Of a stretch of 64,000 nucleotides of DNA, positions 59,568-64,000 are shown piece after piece. The position numbers and the translations under genes are program-made. The stretch is taken from contig JAYUCY010000143.1 of assembly GCA_043740085.1 (NCBI GenBank), forward strand, positions 1-64,000, read 5' to 3'. How positions within the stretch are numbered: the first letter of the stretch is position 1; each line of letters opens with the position of its first letter. A model generated the notes under the pieces. The model was not told where the DNA came from and did no database searches. It saw only the letters and a list, made by a program, of their open reading frames with translations. The stretch comes from UBA668 sp043740085 (lineage in GTDB: Bacteria; Actinomycetota; Acidimicrobiia; Acidimicrobiales; Ilumatobacteraceae).

Positions 59568-60065
59568 ATGCCGACGAACAATCCGCCTGCGAGCGAACTC
59601 GTAGAAGTTGGTCATATTGGCCGCGCCCATGGTGTGTGTGGTGACCTCTATGTCGACCTGTTGACCGACCGCACCGAGCGGCTGGCCGTCGGCGCCCGCG
59701 TGCAGGCCCGCGACAAGTGGCTCACCGTCGAGGCATCTCGGCCCGCTGGCACCCGCTGGCTGGTGCACTTCGTAGGCATGGCTGACCGCACCGCGGCCGA
59801 GGCATTCGTGAACTCCACACTGATGGCTGCGCCACTGCCCGCACTCAGCGACGATGGGCTGTACGTCAGCGACCTCATTGGCTGTGAGGTAGTGGGTGTC
59901 GATCAGCAGTCCTACGGACGTTGCGTTGCCGTGGTGGCCAACCCGGCCCACGACCTACTCGAGCTGGAATCAGGTGCGCTGGTCCCGATTGTGTTCATCG
60001 TGGCGACCGCTCCCGGTGTAGTGACCATCGAGCCGCCCGAGGGACTGTTCGAGCTGCTGGACTAG
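59568..60065 (+). CDS. rimM: Ribosome maturation factor RimM
   Basis: Assembly factor for the 30S head, 165 residues. N-terminal domain VEVGHIGRAHGVCGDLYV and C-terminal PRC barrel (LYVSDLIGCEVVG, DLLELESGALVPIVF) are both recognisable. The ATG at 59568 is supported by the conserved N-terminus. Its stop overlaps the convergent DUF952 gene by four bases. Confidence 0.95.
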   Translation: MPTNNPPASELVEVGHIGRAHGVCGDLYVDLLTDRTERLAVGARVQARDKWLTVEASRPAGTRWLVHFVGMADRTAAEAFVNSTLMAAPLPALSDDGLYVSDLIGCEVVGVDQQSYGRCVAVVANPAHDLLELESGALVPIVFIVATAPGVVTIEPPEGLFELLD

Positions 60066-60370
60066 CGCAGGCGTTCAACCTTGACAACTGCGGCCACTGC
60101 AATCGGTCCGTACACGTGGGGGAAGGGTTCGGGGGCGTCGCCGAGTTGCTCGATCACCAGCGGAGCGTCAAGCAGCGACTCGTCAATGTGCAGCAACAGC
60201 AGGTCGTCGACGTCGGCGTAGAACCGTTCGACCGTGGCTGGCCACTGAGCGGCGGTGCTGCAATGAATAAAGCCTTCGTCGGCCAGTTCTACGCCGCGGC
60301 TGGAGCCGGTGTGTTGGCCGGCGGCGACTGATTGTGCCCAGCGGGTGGAGTCGGTGAGGTGAAAGATCAT
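60062..60370 (-). CDS. DUF952-family protein
   Basis: A 102-residue cytoplasmic protein: MIFHLTDSTRWAQ, GFIHCSTAAQW and the C-terminal FPHVYGPIAVAAVV are hallmarks of DUF952, whose role is unknown. It is inserted on the minus strand inside the rimM-trmD interval, overlapping rimM by four bases and leaving 21 bases to the divergent trmD start. Confidence 0.88.
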   Translation of the reverse strand: MIFHLTDSTRWAQSVAAGQHTGSSRGVELADEGFIHCSTAAQWPATVERFYADVDDLLLLHIDESLLDAPLVIEQLGDAPEPFPHVYGPIAVAAVVKVERLR

Positions 60371-60376
60371 CGCCCG

Positions 60377-60382
60377 TACACT
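60377..60382 (+). promoter_or_regulatory. Leaderless-type -10 box of trmD
   Basis: TACACT with nine bases to the ATG at 60392. A separate promoter is needed because the minus-strand DUF952 gene interrupts the operon. Confidence 0.4.
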
Positions 60383-60391
60383 GCCAGGTCG

Positions 60392-61126
60392 ATGCGCATC
60401 GACGTCTTCACCATCTTCCCCGGCCTCGTCGATGGCTTCTGCGCGGAGGGTCTGCTGGGCAAGTCGCGCGGGACCGGATTGTTGAATCTCCGCATGCACG
60501 ACCCTCGCGACCACACCGCCGACGTGCATCGAACCGTTGACGACTCACCGTTCGGTGGTGGCGCCGGGATGGTGATGAAGGCGGCGCCGCTCTTTGACGC
60601 GGTGGAGGCATCGGACCCGCCTCGACCACTGCTGCTGTTGGGGCCTGGTGGTCGGTCGTTCGATCAATCGGTGGCGCACGAGCTGGCGGCCCTGCCGGGT
60701 TTCTCGCTGATCTGTGGCCGTTACGAAGGCATCGATCATCGCGTGCGCGAGCACCTGGTCGACGGTGAGCTGAGCATCGGCGATGTGGTCCTCAATGGCG
60801 GCGAGGTCGCCGCCTGCCTCGTGATTGAGGCTGTCGTTCGCCTGCTGCCCGGCGCAATGGGTAATTCCAGCAGCCCGGTCAATGAGAGTTTCGGGGCTTC
60901 GGGCCTGCTCGAGGAGCCGCAGTACACCAGGCCAGCGGAGTTCCGCGGGTGGGAAGTGCCCGACGTGTTGCGCGGTGGGGACCACGCCCGAATTGACCGT
61001 TGGCGCTCTGCGCAGGCCTTGCATCGCACCATTCGCGACCGGCCGGACCTGATCGAGGCTCGCGGAGGTCTCAGCGAAACCGACCTCCGCTTGTTGGAAG
61101 AGTTCCCATCTGTCACCTATCCTTGA
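60392..61126 (+). CDS. trmD: tRNA (guanine(37)-N(1))-methyltransferase
   Basis: SPOUT-class methyltransferase preventing frameshifts by m1G37, 244 residues. Trefoil-knot motifs are complete: RIDVFTIFP, DDSPFGGGAGMVMK, ICGRYEGIDHRV, SIGDVVLNGGEVA and QYTRPAEFRG. The open frame begins at 60332 but lies across the DUF952 start; ATG 60392 gives the conserved N-terminus. Confidence 0.97.
   Translation: MRIDVFTIFPGLVDGFCAEGLLGKSRGTGLLNLRMHDPRDHTADVHRTVDDSPFGGGAGMVMKAAPLFDAVEASDPPRPLLLLGPGGRSFDQSVAHELAALPGFSLICGRYEGIDHRVREHLVDGELSIGDVVLNGGEVAACLVIEAVVRLLPGAMGNSSSPVNESFGASGLLEEPQYTRPAEFRGWEVPDVLRGGDHARIDRWRSAQALHRTIRDRPDLIEARGGLSETDLRLLEEFPSVTYP
61118..61123 (+). promoter_or_regulatory. Possible -10 box of rplS
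   Basis: TATCCT overlapping the end of trmD, about 40 bases before the rplS ATG. Confidence 0.3.
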
Positions 61127-61163
61127 GCGTTCCTTTGACGACCGCTGTAAGAGAGTTCGCGCC

Positions 61164-61511
61164 ATGAAGTCCACAGATTTTGTAGACAGCCAGTCCCTCC
61201 GTTCCGACATCCCGCATTTCGGGCCCGGCGACGAAGTCAAGGTCCATGTCAAGGTGGTTGAGGGCAACAAGGAGCGCGTGCAGGTGTTCCAGGGCAACAT
61301 CATTCGCCGTCAGGGCGGTGGCGTGCACGAGACCTATACGGTACGCAAGCTCAGCTATGGCGTAGGGGTCGAGCGCACCTTTCCGGTGCACACCCCCACC
61401 GTGGTCAAGCTGGAAGTACTGAAGCGCGGCGATGTTCGCCGGGCCAAGCTCTACTACGTGCGCGATCGCATTGGTAAGCGGGCCAAAATCAAGGAAAAGC
61501 GCGACGCCTGA
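61164..61511 (+). CDS. rplS: Large ribosomal subunit protein bL19
   Basis: A 115-residue bL19 with PGDEVKVHVKVVEGNKERVQ, FQGNIIRRQGGG and VRRAKLYYVRDRIGKRAKIKE (seen as RRAKLYYVRDRIGKRA). It starts 37 bases after trmD with GTAAGAGAG upstream. Confidence 0.98.
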   Translation: MKSTDFVDSQSLRSDIPHFGPGDEVKVHVKVVEGNKERVQVFQGNIIRRQGGGVHETYTVRKLSYGVGVERTFPVHTPTVVKLEVLKRGDVRRAKLYYVRDRIGKRAKIKEKRDA

Positions 61512-61545
61512 TCGGCGTTCGCCATTGGTGTGAGCAGCACCCACA

Positions 61546-61839
61546 TTGAGTTCTGACGATCTCGAAAACTTCGAGGCCGAGCGAGAGCTCCAACTCGCTC
61601 AGGAATACCAAGACGTCGCGGCCATGTTCCGTTACGCCGTGGAGACCGAGCGCCGTTTCTACCTGGCTAACGAAGTCAACGTCACCGTTACCGGCGACCC
61701 TTCGCGTCCGGTGATCGAAGTGGAGTTGGCTGACGCATGGGTATGGGACATGTACCGCAAGACCCGGTTCATTCCGAAGGTGCGCGTGCTCACGTTCAAG
61801 GACGTGAACGTGGAGGAGCTTCCCCCGGTCGAGATCTGA
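61546..61839 (+). CDS. DUF2469-family protein
   Basis: A 97-residue acidic protein restricted to actinobacteria; the conserved block is MFRYAVETERRFYLANEV. It starts with TTG at 61546, because the only upstream GTG in frame is followed at once by a stop. In mycobacteria lepB and rnhB lie between rplS and this gene; both are missing here. Confidence 0.9.
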   Translation: MSSDDLENFEAERELQLAQEYQDVAAMFRYAVETERRFYLANEVNVTVTGDPSRPVIEVELADAWVWDMYRKTRFIPKVRVLTFKDVNVEELPPVEI

Positions 61840-61844
61840 CCGGC

Positions 61845-62213
61845 GTGGCCTTGCCCGTGCGTCAACCGTCATTGGCGGCGAAGGCTCGCGGCCGGTTCGG
61901 TGAGAACGAGGCGGTGCGGTGGTACCTGCGCCGTGGCTACGAGGTGGTGGCCCGTAACTGGCGTTGCTCTGCCGGCGAGGTCGACTTGATCCTGCGCGGC
62001 CAAGCGGTCGTGGTGTTCTGCGAGGTGAAGGCGCGCGCCAGCCGCGAGTTCGGCGGCCCAGAGGGTGCGGTCAACTGGTCGAAACAACGTCGCCTGCGTC
62101 GGCTAGCAGCGATGTGGCTCGCCGAGGTTCGTCCGGCGGGTGCCATCACCGTTCGGTTCGATGTGGCGGCGGTAGTGGGCGCACACGTGGAAGTCATCGA
62201 AGGGGCGTTCTAA
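61845..62213 (+). CDS. YraN/UPF0102-family putative endonuclease
   Basis: A 122-residue protein with the restriction-endonuclease-like core of the family: AKARGRFGENEAVRWYLRRGY, then GEVDLILRGQAVVVFCEVKAR, in which Asp and E-x-K form the metal site. Likely a nuclease acting on branched DNA, but not experimentally settled. GTG at 61845 or 61857 are possible starts; it follows DUF2469 closely. Confidence 0.9.
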   Translation: MALPVRQPSLAAKARGRFGENEAVRWYLRRGYEVVARNWRCSAGEVDLILRGQAVVVFCEVKARASREFGGPEGAVNWSKQRRLRRLAAMWLAEVRPAGAITVRFDVAAVVGAHVEVIEGAF

Positions 62214-62238
62214 GCGGGCCGTTGCGCCGGCTTCGGCT

Positions 62239-62349
62239 TCAGCCAAGGAACGCCCAAGCAAGTAACGCCACGCAGACCAGCGCGGCCAATCCAACGAAGA
62301 GGTAATCGGACGTGCGGGGCACGTGCTTGCGGTGCGGGTTGAGACCCAT
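62239..62349 (-). CDS. Small single-helix membrane protein
   Basis: A 36-residue peptide starting MGLNPHRKHVPRTSDYLF and followed by one helix (VGLAALVCVALLAWAFLG), with the basic side inside. It is divergent from the enoyl-CoA hydratase. Short basic-plus-helix peptides of this kind are common in actinobacteria, but I cannot name a family, and the open frame extends further upstream across the hydratase start. Confidence 0.5.
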   Translation of the reverse strand: MGLNPHRKHVPRTSDYLFVGLAALVCVALLAWAFLG

Positions 62350-62357
62350 GCCCTCAG

Positions 62358-62363
62358 TATCGT
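62358..62363 (+). promoter_or_regulatory. Leaderless-type -10 box of the enoyl-CoA hydratase
   Basis: TATCGT with eight bases to the ATG at 62372. Confidence 0.45.
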
Positions 62364-62371
62364 CGCCCCAC

Positions 62372-63139
62372 ATGGAAACAGTGCAAGTCTCCCGCGCCGA
62401 TGGCATCGTCACGATCACGCTCGATCGGCCCGCGAAGAAGAACGCGATGAACGGGGTGATGTGGGACGAACTGCTCAGTACCTTCCGCGAGATCGCTGGT
62501 TCCTCCGATGATCGGGCAGTCGTCATCACCGGCGCGGCCGGCGAGTTCTGTAGTGGGGCCGACCTCACCGGTGGCGGCGCACAGCAGCATCAGTTGGCCG
62601 AAATGCGCCACGTGGGCGACGTTGCGTTCGCGCTGCACCGATTGCCGCAGCCCACCATCGCCAAGGTCCGTGGCGTCGCCGTGGGTGCTGGGTGCAACCT
62701 CGCGTTGGGTTGCGACCTGGTGGTGGCAGGGGAGACCGCTCGCTTCTCGGAGATCTTCGCCAAGCGCGGGCTCAGTGTCGACTTCGGCGGGTCGTGGGTG
62801 CTGCCGCGTCGCGTTGGACTTCACCGCGCCAAGGAGTTGGCCTTCTTCGCCGACATCATCGATGCTGCGGAGGCGGAGCGCATTGGCCTGGTCAATCGGG
62901 TGCTGCCGGATGGCGAACTGGATGCCTTCGTGCAGGAGTGGGCGACTCGCCTGGCCGGCGGTCCCCCTATCGCGTTGGCGCTGACAAAGCGGTTGTTGAA
63001 CAATTCGATGCAGGTCACGATGGAAGAGGCGCTGGACGACGAAGGCATGGCCCAGACAGTCAACTTCGGCACAAAAGACACTCCCGAAGCGATCATGGCC
63101 TTCGTGGAGAAGCGCGCACCGCGCTTCCAGGGTCGCTGA
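62372..63139 (+). CDS. Enoyl-CoA hydratase/isomerase-family protein
   Basis: A 255-residue crotonase-fold enzyme. The CoA/oxyanion segments are FCSGADLTGGG and VRGVAVGAGCNLALGCDLVVA; the second catalytic region reads RGLSVDFGGSWVLPR. There, Asp-Phe-Gly-Gly replaces the Glu of classical hydratases, as in PaaG/isomerase-like members, so hydratase activity is uncertain. ATG 62372 is chosen over the longer frame to 62312, which spans the promoter. Confidence 0.9.
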   Translation: METVQVSRADGIVTITLDRPAKKNAMNGVMWDELLSTFREIAGSSDDRAVVITGAAGEFCSGADLTGGGAQQHQLAEMRHVGDVAFALHRLPQPTIAKVRGVAVGAGCNLALGCDLVVAGETARFSEIFAKRGLSVDFGGSWVLPRRVGLHRAKELAFFADIIDAAEAERIGLVNRVLPDGELDAFVQEWATRLAGGPPIALALTKRLLNNSMQVTMEEALDDEGMAQTVNFGTKDTPEAIMAFVEKRAPRFQGR

Positions 63140-63163
63140 CACCCTCGCACGCCAACGGTTCAC

Positions 63164-63169
63164 TAGCGT
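63164..63169 (+). promoter_or_regulatory. Leaderless-type -10 box of the secreted protein
   Basis: TAGCGT with ten bases to the ATG at 63180. Confidence 0.4.
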
Positions 63170-63179
63170 GGCGGGCACG

Positions 63180-63977
63180 ATGCGACGTGCGCGGTGGGTG
63201 TGCCTAGGCCTGTTGGCGGTGATCATCTGGACCGGGCGCGTCTCGGCGACTCCGCCGACGGAGCCTGTGAATCCCGCCGCCCCTGTCGACACGGTGGCGC
63301 CGACCACCACGCTGGCGCCGACTACCACGCTGGCGCCCGGCGAGTTGCCGCCCGCACTGGGGCCGCTAATAGTGGTTCCCAGCGGTTGCGCAGTTCCCGC
63401 GCCGGCCACTGCGGTGTTTGTGGCGCAGTTGGCATACACCGATGTGCCGCCGACTACGGCTCGCTTTCGGCTGGAGCGAGTGCTCGCCGGCAGTCTGGAA
63501 GGCTTCGCGAGTGGCCGCCTGGTCGACGTGCACTACGGCGACGAGACGCGCTTCCTCACGATTGGCTCGCACTACGTCATTGGTGTCGCGGTCAGCGCGT
63601 CGACCGGCGCGTTGGTGAGCACTGTGCGCGAGGCGGCTCCGCTGTTCGGTGGCGATGCCGTCATTGGCGCCAACGACAGCGATATCGATTGCCCGCGAGT
63701 GGAAGACCCTGTGCGCACGCTGACGGCCAGCGGCGGGTCGGTGGATACCGGCGTGCTGACCCCGTTGAAGGGTCAGGGCGGCTCGTTGCTGTCAGCGGTG
63801 CTGCGGCCGTTTGCGGTGGCGTTTGCAATTCTGCTGCTGCTGGTGCTGGTGAAGCACACGGTCTTCGCCGTCGGGCGTTCACTCCGTGATGTCTCATTTG
63901 TTCAGCCGGCACCCAAGCGGATGCCGCCCCGGCAGCACCAGCCGGCCTCACCCGCCGTCGACCAGCCGAACCCGTAG
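63180..63977 (+). CDS. Exported membrane-anchored protein of unknown function
   Basis: A 265-residue protein with an N-terminal signal (MRRARWVCLGLLAVIIW), a Pro/Thr linker containing a TTTLAP repeat, a beta-rich extracellular domain of about 130 residues with two cysteines (SGCAVP and DIDCPR), a transmembrane helix near residues 206-228 and a basic, Pro-rich cytoplasmic tail. The domain is not one I recognise. The ATG at 63180 is preferred over GTG 63168, which overlaps the TAGCGT box. Confidence 0.78.
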   Translation: MRRARWVCLGLLAVIIWTGRVSATPPTEPVNPAAPVDTVAPTTTLAPTTTLAPGELPPALGPLIVVPSGCAVPAPATAVFVAQLAYTDVPPTTARFRLERVLAGSLEGFASGRLVDVHYGDETRFLTIGSHYVIGVAVSASTGALVSTVREAAPLFGGDAVIGANDSDIDCPRVEDPVRTLTASGGSVDTGVLTPLKGQGGSLLSAVLRPFAVAFAILLLLVLVKHTVFAVGRSLRDVSFVQPAPKRMPPRQHQPASPAVDQPNP

Positions 63978-64000
63978 CTCGTCGCGCAGCGCCGACCAGT

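Noticed and set aside
63948..64000. Possible C-terminal end of a minus-strand gene (WSALRDELRVRLVDGG and stop)
   Set aside because: Only 17 codons are visible and they overlap the end of a plus-strand gene by 30 bases; plausible but not supportable without the next bases.
1..64000. tRNA, rRNA, riboswitch, CRISPR, insertion-sequence or phage features
   Set aside because: Gaps between genes are all under about 165 bases, and none showed a cloverleaf, conserved riboswitch core, spaced repeats or transposase frame by eye; a covariance-model search would settle small RNAs.

Overview
The window is high-G+C, densely coded chromosomal DNA with no tRNA, rRNA, CRISPR array, insertion sequence or phage gene that I could find, and no gene-free stretch longer than about 165 bases. 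The gene set points to an actinobacterium, probably of the class Acidimicrobiia (inference). It has a fused Kgd-type 2-oxoglutarate enzyme, a SepIVA-like DivIVA protein beside coaD and DUF177, DUF2469 and a YraN protein after rplS, DUF3105, an F420-type LLM oxidoreductase, a mycothiol-amidase-like PIG-L protein, GTP-dependent PEPCK, and several lipoproteins with threonine/alanine-rich linkers after the lipobox cysteine.

Layout. 1-80: start of an EttA-like ABC-F gene (minus). 200-988: PuuD-like membrane protein. 975-5209: siroheme and assimilatory sulfate cluster (cobA, cysN, cysD, cysH on minus; divergent Met8-like gene). 5237-9347: cupredoxin lipoprotein and kgd. 9390-18587: a compact minus-strand operon of an oligopeptide-type ABC importer (five genes), an FGGY kinase and a sphingosine-1-phosphate-lyase-like PLP enzyme, with a divergent TetR-type regulator. 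18680-25187: cupredoxin/multicopper oxidase fusion, HAD hydrolase, NYN-S1 RNase-like protein, exonuclease III, a thioesterase remnant and a UvrD2-like helicase. 25251-36001: assorted metabolic and envelope genes (PH-domain protein, SMP-30 lactonase, GalK, F420 oxidoreductase, alpha/beta hydrolase, CaiB-like racemase, PIG-L amidase, histidine phosphatase, lipoproteins, PEPCK). 36167-63977: the conserved housekeeping backbone rpmB, fakA, recG, rsmD, coaD, sepIVA, DUF177, rpmF, plsX, acpP, rnc, mutM, smc, (potABCD inserted), ftsY, (lipoprotein inserted), ffh, rpsP, khpA, rimM, trmD, rplS, DUF2469, yraN, then an enoyl-CoA hydratase and a secreted protein.

How the genes work together. The sulfate cluster activates sulfate with CysDN and reduces APS directly with an iron-sulfur CysH, while cobA and the Met8-like gene make siroheme for a sulfite reductase that lies outside the window. 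The 9.4-17.8 kb operon reads as import, phosphorylation, then PLP-dependent carbon-carbon cleavage of an unknown amino-alcohol compound; this is the best candidate for an undescribed pathway. The right half gathers ribosome, tRNA-modification, signal-recognition, chromosome-segregation, division and fatty-acid/phospholipid initiation genes.

A recurring signal runs through the window: a TANNNT box (often TAGCGT, TAGTCT or TAGCCT) 6-10 bases before the start codon, with no clear Shine-Dalgarno sequence. This suggests widespread leaderless transcription, and it was used to choose several starts (fakA, coaD, smc, trmD and others).
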